A stretch of 54,035 nt of DNA from Deltaproteobacteria bacterium. GTDB lineage: Bacteria; Desulfobacterota; Binatia; UBA9968; JAJDTQ01. Made by a program: the position numbers and the translations under genes. The DNA is taken from the NCBI GenBank assembly GCA_026712905.1, contig JAPOPM010000189.1, positions 1-54,035 on the forward strand, given 5' to 3'. The number at the start of each line of letters is the position of its first letter. Within the stretch, counting starts at the first letter, position 1. Positions 7,205-15,146 of the stretch are shown in pieces. Below the pieces are notes generated by a model. That model was not told where the DNA came from. It made no database searches and was given only the letters and a program-made list of their open reading frames with translations.

Positions 7205-7996
7205 CTACATGAGGGTCCGGACGAGCCCGCCGTCGATCAGGATCGCCGTGCCGGTGATGTAGCTGGCGCGGTCGGAGCCGAGAAAGACCACCAGGTCGGC
7301 CACTTCCTCGGACTGCCCGAAACGTTTCACGGGAATCTCCTCCCGGCTCTGCTGCTGCACCTGCTCCAGCGGCAGGTTGAGGCGCTTGGACCGGGCCACG
7401 TTGAGGCTGTGATGGCGCTCGGTATCGATGCGGCCGGGCAAAACCGTGTTCACGAGGATGTTGTCCGGTCCCAGCTCGCGCGACAGAGTCCGCGCCCAGC
7501 CCACCACGCCCGTGCGGAACGTGTTGGACAGGATCAGGCCGGCGATGGGCTCCTTGACCCCGTAGGAGGTGATGTTGATGATGCGTCCCGCGCCCGCCTT
7601 CTTCATGTGCGGCACGGCCTCGCGGGTGAGCCGGACGGTGCCCATGAGGCTCAGGTTGTAGGCGGCCATCCAGTCGTCCTCGCTCAGCGCGTCGAAGGTC
7701 CCGAACGGAGGGCCGCCGGCATTGTTCACGATCACGTCCACACGGCCGAAGGCCGCGACACTCTTGTCCACGTAGTTGCGGATGTCGTCGTAGCTGGACA
7801 TGTCCGCCACCGTGGCCAGCACCTCGCCGCCGGTGGACTTGCGAATCTCCTCGGCGGCCCGCTCAAGGGCCTCGCCGCCGCGGGCGCACATGCTCACCTT
7901 CGCCCCTTCCCGAGCGAAGCCCTCGGCGATGGCGCGCCCCATCCCCTGGCTCGCGCCCGCCACCAGCGCCACCTTGCCTGTCAAACCCAGATCCAT
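7205..7996 (-). CDS. Short-chain dehydrogenase/reductase family protein, atypical active site
   Basis: A 263-residue SDR. The nucleotide-binding motif GASQGMG and the NNAG motif are intact, and the C-terminus is the usual YITGTAILIDGG. The catalytic YxxxK is missing: where it should lie, after the conserved Ser of NITS, the sequence reads SNTFR. This matches the divergent beta-ketoacyl-reductase-like SDR subgroup whose members also lack a perfect catalytic tetrad. AAGGAG lies upstream of the ATG. Part of the LigB-LigA-SDR operon, where a dehydrogenase would act on ring precursors or products, if it is catalytic at all. Confidence 0.8.
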   Translation of the reverse strand: MDLGLTGKVALVAGASQGMGRAIAEGFAREGAKVSMCARGGEALERAAEEIRKSTGGEVLATVADMSSYDDIRNYVDKSVAAFGRVDVIVNNAGGPPFGTFDALSEDDWMAAYNLSLMGTVRLTREAVPHMKKAGAGRIINITSYGVKEPIAGLILSNTFRTGVVGWARTLSRELGPDNILVNTVLPGRIDTERHHSLNVARSKRLNLPLEQVQQQSREEIPVKRFGQSEEVADLVVFLGSDRASYITGTAILIDGGLVRTLM

Positions 7997-8024
7997 CCAA
8001 AGCTCCTTGTCGTGTTGGGCGCGC

Positions 8025-8270
8025 TCACTTCTGCGTCCAGTAAATGTTGTCGTCGAACTCGGAATCCAGCCGCATCAGGTAGAGCGCCAGCATTCCGTGG
8101 GCGCCCAGAGGGCGCAACTGCCGCGGGTCGCGGGTCCTGACGGCGGCGACCTCCTCGTCGCTCAGGTCGTAGCCGGACAAGGCCGTGTCGAGGTCGGACC
8201 TGGCCTGGTCCACGGCGCCGGGCTTCATCTTCAGGTCGAACAGGAACCGGTTCAAATGGTATCGGCTCAT
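8025..8270 (-). CDS. LigA-like small subunit of extradiol ring-cleavage dioxygenase
   Basis: An 81-residue all-helical protein resembling the alpha subunit of protocatechuate 4,5-dioxygenase (LigA). It reads SRYHLNRFLFDLKMKPG, then GYDLSDEEVAAVRTRD, then LRPLGAHGMLALYLMRLD. The pattern Y-x-L-s-x-E-E-x-A-A-v-x-x-x-D followed by G-x-H-x-x-L is the family signature. This subunit caps the active site of the LigB subunit, encoded 58 bp upstream. Shorter than classical LigA (about 139 residues) but similar to the stand-alone LigA-domain proteins. Confidence 0.8.
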   Translation of the reverse strand: MSRYHLNRFLFDLKMKPGAVDQARSDLDTALSGYDLSDEEVAAVRTRDPRQLRPLGAHGMLALYLMRLDSEFDDNIYWTQK

Positions 8271-8328
8271 GGGGTGCTCCCGGGTGCTTTGCGGTCGCGG
8301 ACTCGGCCGGGTGACGGGCGCCGGAGCA

Positions 8329-9192
8329 TCAGAGCTTCCAACTGGCGAAGCCCCAGCCGGTGGCGACGTGGTCGGGCATGTAGAAGGTCTCGGAGGCAGG
8401 CGTGTCGCTCACGGCCCCCACCGTGACCATCCAGTTCAGGAACTCGGTGTTTCCCGACTGGCGCAGTTGCTCCAGCGTCAGGTCCGCCAGCGCGGCGCCC
8501 TCGCCCGCGCGCATCCGCTCCAGCAACCCTTCGTCGAAGCTGGTGTCGATCTCGCCGATCCGGGGCGACCCCGGGAAATGCGACAGCCCGCCGGTGGCGA
8601 GCATAGCCACCCGTTCGGGCGCCGCGTCCGCCACTTCCCGGATCAGCCTTCCCAGCGCGTAACATCGCGCCGGCGTGGGCAGCGGGTCGATCCAGGTGTT
8701 GACGAAAATCGGCAGGATCGGGACCTCCGGCTCGCGCAGCAGGAAATGCAGCGGCACGAGCTGGGTGTGCTGCAGTTCGATGTCCTCGCCGAAGGAAAGG
8801 TCGAGACCGGCGTCCACCCCGGCCTTGAGGATGGCGCGGCCGAGATCGGCATGGTTGCGGTACTGGAACCGGTGGCGGGTGAACTGGCCGCGCACCTCGT
8901 CCGCCAGCGTCACGAAGAACGTCGGTATGTTGTCGAAGAAAAAGTTCACGAACTGGTCGTTGGCGACCACGATCAGCACGTCGGGCCGAGCGGCCTCGAG
9001 GTCGGCGCGAAGCACGGAAAAGGCGTGCTCCGCGTCCTGCCGCAGCTTCTGCTGCGCCTCCAGGGAGGGCCTGGTCCCCGCCGCCTGCGGCGCCATGCGA
9101 TAGTGGAGCGTCATGAACTCTTCCCACTCCGCGCCCGGTTCGAGCAGGATGTTGGGAGCGTGGCTTGCGGCCACGGCGGCGACGAATGGCAT
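8329..9192 (-). CDS. LigB-like catalytic subunit of extradiol dioxygenase family (metal ligand altered)
   Basis: A 287-residue protein of the class III extradiol dioxygenase (LigB) family, which opens catechol-type rings next to the diol using Fe(II). Compared from memory with LigB of Sphingobium: His11 (ASHAPN) matches the first iron ligand, His142 (LQHTQLVPL) and catalytic His205 (GGLSH) are conserved, and Glu250 (NTEFLNW) matches the glutamate ligand. The second iron ligand, normally NDH, is NDQ (Gln80). The ATG at 9192 follows AGAAGGGA. It leads the operon LigB-LigA-SDR-barrel-Nudix. The substrate is unknown and activity is uncertain because of Gln80. Confidence 0.8.
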   Translation of the reverse strand: MPFVAAVAASHAPNILLEPGAEWEEFMTLHYRMAPQAAGTRPSLEAQQKLRQDAEHAFSVLRADLEAARPDVLIVVANDQFVNFFFDNIPTFFVTLADEVRGQFTRHRFQYRNHADLGRAILKAGVDAGLDLSFGEDIELQHTQLVPLHFLLREPEVPILPIFVNTWIDPLPTPARCYALGRLIREVADAAPERVAMLATGGLSHFPGSPRIGEIDTSFDEGLLERMRAGEGAALADLTLEQLRQSGNTEFLNWMVTVGAVSDTPASETFYMPDHVATGWGFASWKL

Positions 9193-9230
9193 TTGAACGG
9201 GTTCCCTTCTGAATGGGTGGCAAATGATGG

Positions 9231-9236
9231 TATAAT
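9231..9236 (+). promoter_or_regulatory. Candidate -10 element (TATAAT) for the L,D-transpeptidase gene
   Basis: A perfect TATAAT lies about 75 bp before the ATG at 9312 in the divergent region between the LigB-like and transpeptidase genes. A -35 match is poor (TTCTGA at 9207-9212, 18-bp spacer), so this is only a candidate. Confidence 0.35.
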
Positions 9237-9311
9237 CCGGTCCAACAAATATCAACCAGCCCGCTGCCCGCGCAGGCTCGTGGGGCGCGGCCTCCACAAC
9301 GGGGAAAATCC

Positions 9312-10286
9312 ATGCGGAAATGGTTCTGGTGCGCTCTCGTGGTCTGCGGACTCGCGGCTTTCGCCGCTCCTTCAACGGGGGAGTCGTGGGAGCCCGCCAC
9401 CGCGGTTTTTGAGTACCGCGATCCCGTCGACGGCGAGACCGGCGAGACTCCCGCTTCCACCATCATCGGGGACCGGGCGACCTACGTCGCCGAACACAAG
9501 GACACCCTGCTCGACGTCGCCCGCCGGAACCACCTCGGCTACACGGAGCTGATGCTGGCCAACTCCGGCGTGGATCCCTGGCTGCCCGGCAAGGGGACGC
9601 CGGTCGCGATCCCGTCTGAGTGGATCCTGCCCGACGCCCCGCGCGAGGGCATCGTCCTCAACATCCCCGAGATGAGGCTGTACTACTACCTGCCGGACTC
9701 CAAGGTCATGACCTTCCCGCTGGGGGTGGGCGTCGAGGGCCAGCACACGCCGGCGGGGAAGTACCTCATCCGGCAGAAGCGCGAAAACCCCACCTGGTAC
9801 GTACCGGTTTCCATCCAGGAGGAGCGGGGGCCGGACCAACCCAAGGTGGTCCCGCCCGGGCCGAACAACCCGCTGGGCAAGTTCTGGATGCGGCTGTCCC
9901 ACACCAGCTACGGTATCCACGGCACCAATCACCCCTGGGCCATCGGCCGCCGCGTGACCCACGGATGCATCCGCCTCTACCCGGAGGACATCGCCTACCT
10001 GTATTCGCTGGTTCCGGACGGGACGCCGACACGCGTGCTCTACCAGCACGCCAAGGTCGGCGTCCGGGACGGGACGGCCTACTTCCAGGTCCACCGCTAC
10101 GGCCGCGCCACCGACGGCGAGCTCATGGCCATCCTCATCGGGCATATCGCCAAGCACAAGCTCGATGTCGACCTGCGCAAGTTGCGGGAACTCCTGCTGG
10201 ACCTGCCCGACGGCGCCATGACCCCTCTGCCGCCGCGGGAAACGAAACCCCTGATGGCGGATACCACCGCGGGAACGGCCTCCTGA
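9312..10286 (+). CDS. L,D-transpeptidase (YkuD/ErfK family)
   Basis: A 324-residue exported protein with an N-terminal signal peptide (MRKWFWCALVVCGLAAFAAP). A LysM-like segment follows (VAEHKDTLLDVARRNHLGY...LPGKGTPVAIP), then the YkuD catalytic domain from about residue 116. The active-site motif HGTNHPWAIGRRVTHGCIRL contains the catalytic Cys and His. Such enzymes make 3-3 cross-links in peptidoglycan or attach lipoproteins to it in the periplasm. Length and order match the ErfK/YbiS/YcfS group. Monocistronic, with a convergent gene downstream (20-bp gap). Confidence 0.9.
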   Translation: MRKWFWCALVVCGLAAFAAPSTGESWEPATAVFEYRDPVDGETGETPASTIIGDRATYVAEHKDTLLDVARRNHLGYTELMLANSGVDPWLPGKGTPVAIPSEWILPDAPREGIVLNIPEMRLYYYLPDSKVMTFPLGVGVEGQHTPAGKYLIRQKRENPTWYVPVSIQEERGPDQPKVVPPGPNNPLGKFWMRLSHTSYGIHGTNHPWAIGRRVTHGCIRLYPEDIAYLYSLVPDGTPTRVLYQHAKVGVRDGTAYFQVHRYGRATDGELMAILIGHIAKHKLDVDLRKLRELLLDLPDGAMTPLPPRETKPLMADTTAGTAS

Positions 10287-10306
10287 AGCACCCCGTGGGG
10301 GCGGCA

Positions 10307-11161
10307 TCACGTCCGGTACTTCTCGTCCAGGGCGTATTTCTCCTCGAGCCCCACGATGTCGTGGAAGTCGTCGAACGGCAGCAACCCGTCCATGAGCGCC
10401 TCGGCCGTGCCCTTCTCGCGCAGGTTGGCGTAGTACTTCTGCAGCGCCATGGCCGCTGAATAGAGCGGCCCCACCGGCCAAACGATCAGCGCGAAGCCCA
10501 GTTCCCGCAACTCCGCCGGCGTCATGAGCGGCGTGACCCCGCGCTCGATCATGTTGGCCACCAGCGGCCCGGGAATGTTGCGGGCGATCTCGCGCATCTC
10601 CTCGCGGGTCTCCGGCGCCTCGATGAAGACCGCGTCGGCGCCGTTCTCCTTGAAGGCGAGGCCGCGCCGGATGGCCTCTTCGAGTCCGAGGGCCTGGCGC
10701 GCGTCGGTCCGCGCCACGATGAACAGGTCGCCGTCCGCGCGCGCCGCCACCGCGGCGTTGAGCTTCTTCAGGTACTCGTCCAGCGGCACCACCTGCTTGC
10801 CGCGCATGTGGCCGCAACGCTTGGGCCACACCTGGTCCTCCAGGAACATGCCCGCGGCCCCCGCCCGCATCAGCTCGTTCACGGTGCGCACCACGTTGAC
10901 CGCGTTGCCGTAGCCCGTGTCCGAGTCCACGATCACCGGCGTCCGCACCGCCCCGCAGATGCGGTAGATGGTGCTCAGCATCTCGGTCTGCGTGAGGATG
11001 CCGAAGTCCGGCTCCCCGAGGAACGTCGCCGAGATGCCGTAGCCCGTGGTGAAGATCACGTCGAACCCGGCCCGCTCCGCGATGCGCGCGCTCAGCGCAT
11101 CGTAAACACCGGGCATGACCAGGGTACCCTGCCGGTCGAGAGCTTCCTTGACTCTGCTCAT
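10307..11161 (-). CDS. Isocitrate lyase/PEP mutase family enzyme
   Basis: A 284-residue TIM-barrel protein of the PEP mutase/methylisocitrate lyase/oxaloacetate decarboxylase superfamily, which makes or breaks C-C or P-C bonds in small 2-oxo acids. Seen in the sequence: VMPGVYDALSARIAE at the N-terminus, the Mg site DSDTGYGNA, the substrate loop KRCGHMRGKQ (KxCGH as in carboxy-lyases) and VARTDARQALGLEEAI. The ATG at 11161 follows GGAGG; a TTG 12 bp upstream is also in frame. KRCGH favours a lyase rather than PEP mutase itself. The exact substrate is unresolved. Confidence 0.85.
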   Translation of the reverse strand: MSRVKEALDRQGTLVMPGVYDALSARIAERAGFDVIFTTGYGISATFLGEPDFGILTQTEMLSTIYRICGAVRTPVIVDSDTGYGNAVNVVRTVNELMRAGAAGMFLEDQVWPKRCGHMRGKQVVPLDEYLKKLNAAVAARADGDLFIVARTDARQALGLEEAIRRGLAFKENGADAVFIEAPETREEMREIARNIPGPLVANMIERGVTPLMTPAELRELGFALIVWPVGPLYSAAMALQKYYANLREKGTAEALMDGLLPFDDFHDIVGLEEKYALDEKYRT

Positions 11162-11415
11162 TTGGGCCTCCAACGAGTTTGTTATGGCAACAATGAGGAT
11201 GGCGCCTAAGGCGTCCCATCTGGCTTGCCCGAATTCCTACCAAACTCTCTTGTTGATGTCGCCACATTCGAAGCCATCGGCAGAATCAGGCCGAACCTTG
11301 AAACACATGACCGCAATCAAGTATCTTCCCACATCAAGGTTGATAGGTCCCTTTGACGGTGGCGCGCGAAGGCGCAATTGAAGCAGTTCTCCACGAGCGA
11401 ACAGGAGATGTCCTT

Positions 11416-14400
11416 GTGCAGACCGTAAAGCAGGCGTGCAAGCCCCGGCCGGGCGCCTTTGATCCAGCCCGCCGGGACACTGTTCTCGACCTGACCGACT
11501 TGATCGACGGCCGCATCGATCCCGCCGAGTTCTTCGCGGAGAACTACATCACCGAGGGCATGAAGACACTGCTCACGGAAGGATTTCGCCGTCTGGAAGG
11601 CAAGTCCACCCAAGGGGTGTTCAAGCTGACCCAGGCCATGGGCGGCGGCAAGACCCACAACCTTCTCGCCCTCGGGCTGCTCGCGCGAAACTCCGACTAC
11701 CGGACCGCGGTCATGAGCGGCTTCTACACACCGAGCGCCGACCTCGGACCGGTTCGCGTCGTCGCCTTCTCCGGACGCGAGAGCGACGCACCGCTGGGCA
11801 TCTGGGGCGCCATCGCGGAGCAACTCGGGAAAAAGGAGCAGTTCAACGAATATTATACCCCCCTAGCTGCGCCAGGTCAGACCGCTTGGGTAAACCTGTT
11901 GGAGGGCGAGCCACTGGTGATCATGCTGGACGAGTTGCCGCCCTACCTCGAAAATGCGGCCTCGAAGAGTATCGGTGACTCCAACTTGTCCGTTGTGACC
12001 ACCACAGCCTTGTCGAATCTCCTGGTAGCGGTCGGGCGGCGGGAGCTCGGCAACGTGTGTCTGGTGATCTCCGATCTGCGGGCCACCTACGACACCGGAG
12101 CCGCGCAAATCCACGCCGCCCTTAATCACATGGAGGCGGAGACGGACCGCGTCGCGATGAACCTGGAACCCGTGCGCATGAACACCGACGAGTTCTATCA
12201 CATCCTCCGTAAACGCATTTTCGAGACGCTGCCGGACAACGCGGAGATCGAACAGGTGGCGCAGGGCTACGCGCAAGCCGTCCGCGAGGCGAAACTGATG
12301 GACGTGACCAACGCCTCGCCCGAACAGTTCGCCGGTCAAGTCGTCGAGTCCTACCCCTTCCATCCGGCCATCCGGGATCTCTATGGACGTTTTCGCGAGA
12401 ACCAGGGTTTTCAGCAGACTCGCGGTCTGATCCGTCTAATGCGCGTCATGGTGTCACGGATCTGGCAGTCCAACCGCGACCCGTACCTCATCGCGACTCA
12501 TGATATCGACCTGGAGAGCCGCGAGACCCTGACGGAGATCAATCAAATCAACAACACCCTGGAAAACGCCGTCGCGCACGACATCACGTCCGGCGGTGGC
12601 GCCGTCTCCGAGACCATCGACGCGAACCTGGGCAGTGGCGAAGACGCCCAAGACGTAATGCGCCTGCTCTTGATCGCCTCTCTCGCCAACGTCCCCAACG
12701 CCGTCAAGGGGCTGACCACGCCCGAGATCGTCGGCAATCTGTGCGCACCCGGACGGGACGTCTCGCAGTTGCCCGGGAACGTCATCGCGCGCCTCGCCAC
12801 CGCGGCATGGTATTTGCATTACACCAATGACGGACGCCTGCACCTGCGCAACGTTCAAAACCTCGTCGCCCGCGTAACCACCACCGCGGGCGCCTACCTG
12901 CGCGATCAGGCGACGAAGGAACTCAAGGAGCGACTGACCGAGATGTTCAAGCCCACCGAGGGGTCCTGCTACCAGCGCCTGCTGCCGCTGCCGGCCGTCG
13001 ACGAGATCGACATCGGCCAGGAGCGGATTACGCTGGTGGTCGCCGAGCCGCACCCCGACGGGCTGCACCCGGACCTCGTCACGTTGTACGAGCAGCTTAC
13101 CTACCCGAATCGGGTGGGTTTTCTGACCGGGCAGCGCGCCTTCGACTCGCTGCTGGAACGCGCGCGAGAGTTGAAGGCCATCAACCAGATCATCGGCGAG
13201 ATGCACGAAGAGGGCGTGGCGGACGGCGACGCGCAGATGCAGCAGGCCCGTGAGACGCTGTTGCCACGGTTCCTCGCGCAGTTCCACAGCGCCGTCCGTG
13301 AGACCTTCACGACGTTGTACTATCCCACCCGCAACCGGCTAGCCAAGGTGGACTTTCTCATGGAGTTCAAGGGGAACCGCTACGATGGCGAAGAACAGGT
13401 GCGTGACGCGCTCGCCGGCAAGCAGAAGTACACCACCGACGTGGCTGGTGATGTCTATCGCAAAAAGATCGAAGCGCGGCTGTTCACCCAGCAGTCGATG
13501 CTGTGGTCGGAGATCGAGCGCCGCGCCGCCACGTCGCCGGAATGGCAATGGCACCGACCCGACGCCTTGACCAGAATCAAAGCGGACTGCATTCACCAGG
13601 ACCTGTGGCGGGAGGAAGGCAACTACGTCAACAAGGGGCCGTTCCCTAAGCCCGCGACCACCGTGCGTGTCAAGGAACTGTCGCGCGACGACGGAACGGG
13701 GCGAGCGAAGCTGCGCCTCACGCCGGTCAACGCCGATAGACTGTTTGCGGACTACGGCGGCCCGGCGACGCCGGCATCCATGCAGGTCGAGGGCCGCGAT
13801 TTCGAGACCCCGGAACTCAGGGTTTCGTTTCTTGCCGTGGACTCCAGCGGTGGGCACGAGACCGGGGATCCGGTGGAGTGGACCAACCGCGTCACGCTGC
13901 AATCCCGCGAATACACGGAGGGCGATGAGCGCATGATGGAAATCCGCGCCGCGCCCGCCGTCCCCATCCGTTATTCCACCGACGGCACCGATCCCAAGGT
14001 CGCCGGCGGCGCCTACGACGGGCCGTTTGCGGTCCCGCTTGGCGCGCGCCTGATCCTTGCCGTGGCCGAGAAGGACGGCATCGTTTCGGAACTACACCAG
14101 CGCGAGATTGCCGAAAAGCCTGCCGAGAAGCCCATCGACAAGACTAATCCGGCGGCATGGTCCCCTGACGGCGGATTCGAGTTCTCCACCACCCGCACGG
14201 CCTACGGCTTCATGACCCGCTTGAAGAAACATGCGGGAAACGCGGGCGGCCTGCGCTTGAGCGTTCAGTCCGATGGAAGCGGACCATGGAGCGAGCTCAG
14301 TCTCTCCAGCGACATCGTACTGGACGGCGAAACCATCGAGCGGGCAGTGGAACACTTGAGAGAACTCGTTGCCGACGGCGAAGTGTCCATTGTGGCGAAG

Positions 14401-14487
14401 GGCATCCACTTCGACACGGGCCAGCGCTTCCTGGACTTCATTGCCGAAATCAAGACGGCCTACAGACGCGAGGACGTGGTGCCATGA
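11416..14487 (+). CDS. Anti-phage-associated DUF499 P-loop ATPase
   Basis: A large ATPase of 1023 residues, the first gene of the defence island. The N-terminus QTVKQACKPRPGAFD fits the DUF499 family. Walker A is LTQAMGGGKTH (about residues 72-80) and Walker B is VIMLDELPPYL (about 170). Near residues 848-885, RYSTDGTDPKVAGGAYDGPF resembles the chitobiase/hexosaminidase C-terminal immunoglobulin-like domain. The GTG at 11416 is preferred because AGGAG lies 8 bases upstream; an in-frame TTG at 11353 is possible. DUF499 proteins are related to BREX PglY/BrxC-type ATPases. The stop overlaps the DUF3780 start by 4 bp. Likely the motor or sensor of the system. Confidence 0.85.
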   Translation: MQTVKQACKPRPGAFDPARRDTVLDLTDLIDGRIDPAEFFAENYITEGMKTLLTEGFRRLEGKSTQGVFKLTQAMGGGKTHNLLALGLLARNSDYRTAVMSGFYTPSADLGPVRVVAFSGRESDAPLGIWGAIAEQLGKKEQFNEYYTPLAAPGQTAWVNLLEGEPLVIMLDELPPYLENAASKSIGDSNLSVVTTTALSNLLVAVGRRELGNVCLVISDLRATYDTGAAQIHAALNHMEAETDRVAMNLEPVRMNTDEFYHILRKRIFETLPDNAEIEQVAQGYAQAVREAKLMDVTNASPEQFAGQVVESYPFHPAIRDLYGRFRENQGFQQTRGLIRLMRVMVSRIWQSNRDPYLIATHDIDLESRETLTEINQINNTLENAVAHDITSGGGAVSETIDANLGSGEDAQDVMRLLLIASLANVPNAVKGLTTPEIVGNLCAPGRDVSQLPGNVIARLATAAWYLHYTNDGRLHLRNVQNLVARVTTTAGAYLRDQATKELKERLTEMFKPTEGSCYQRLLPLPAVDEIDIGQERITLVVAEPHPDGLHPDLVTLYEQLTYPNRVGFLTGQRAFDSLLERARELKAINQIIGEMHEEGVADGDAQMQQARETLLPRFLAQFHSAVRETFTTLYYPTRNRLAKVDFLMEFKGNRYDGEEQVRDALAGKQKYTTDVAGDVYRKKIEARLFTQQSMLWSEIERRAATSPEWQWHRPDALTRIKADCIHQDLWREEGNYVNKGPFPKPATTVRVKELSRDDGTGRAKLRLTPVNADRLFADYGGPATPASMQVEGRDFETPELRVSFLAVDSSGGHETGDPVEWTNRVTLQSREYTEGDERMMEIRAAPAVPIRYSTDGTDPKVAGGAYDGPFAVPLGARLILAVAEKDGIVSELHQREIAEKPAEKPIDKTNPAAWSPDGGFEFSTTRTAYGFMTRLKKHAGNAGGLRLSVQSDGSGPWSELSLSSDIVLDGETIERAVEHLRELVADGEVSIVAKGIHFDTGQRFLDFIAEIKTAYRREDVVP

Positions 14488-15146
14488 ACGCGCCGCCCCG
14501 GTCCAAGTGCTCGGGATTCGGCTTTCAGCCGGAGGAGTCGGAACACCACTTCGTAGTCACCGTGCCCGGCGGTCATATACAGGAGGTGCTGATCGCTGAG
14601 CACGTGCGTTTCGATGCGAACACGCGCCGCGCCGCGCCGTCGTTGGGTGTGGGCATTCAGGATGCCAAACTCCGGGTGGCCTTACCGCGCACCAAATGGG
14701 ATGCCATCGCCGACGAGGCACGGACGGAGTTCAACCGCCGCCTCGCGAAACAGGGCCTGCCCGCGGCGCGCTGGAAACGGGGTGACAATCCGCTTGCCCG
14801 GTTGTTGGGCAAGGAGTTGACCTTGCTTGCCTGGGCTGTCGAAGACGCCGACCCTGCACTCATCCCCACTGCCATCAAGAACTGGATGGGACTAGCGCCC
14901 GAGGAGCGCTGGTGGCTGTTCACCATGACCAACGCGGCCACCGGCCACGCCCTGCACGGCCGGAACAAGGGCTGGCGCAAGGCGGTGCGCTTCGCGCTGA
15001 CCGAAAACCCGGTGACGGGTGACAGTCAGGAGCGTCAGGCCGAGATATTTCGGCTGGTGTCAACAGAGGAAGGGAAAGAAGAACCGCCGACCCGCAAGAT
15101 CGACTCCCGACGCAGGGCCGCTCAGGCAGGGACAGCCGGTGCTTGA
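14484..15146 (+). CDS. DUF3780 defence-associated protein
   Basis: A 220-residue protein. The segment TAIKNWMGLAPEERWWLFTM followed by TGHALHGRNKGWRKAVRFAL is the hallmark of DUF3780, a family known from anti-phage gene clusters beside DUF499 and DUF1156 genes. The ATG at 14484 overlaps the previous stop as ATGA, indicating translational coupling. No catalytic motif is visible; a structural or DNA-recognition role is possible but unproven. The C-terminus is Arg/Lys-rich. Confidence 0.85.
   Translation: MNAPPRSKCSGFGFQPEESEHHFVVTVPGGHIQEVLIAEHVRFDANTRRAAPSLGVGIQDAKLRVALPRTKWDAIADEARTEFNRRLAKQGLPAARWKRGDNPLARLLGKELTLLAWAVEDADPALIPTAIKNWMGLAPEERWWLFTMTNAATGHALHGRNKGWRKAVRFALTENPVTGDSQERQAEIFRLVSTEEGKEEPPTRKIDSRRRAAQAGTAGA

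Noticed and set aside
11162..11415. Attachment site or promoter at the left edge of the defence island
   Set aside because: No direct repeat shared with the right edge (24988-25016), no integrase or tRNA, and no convincing -35/-10 pair.
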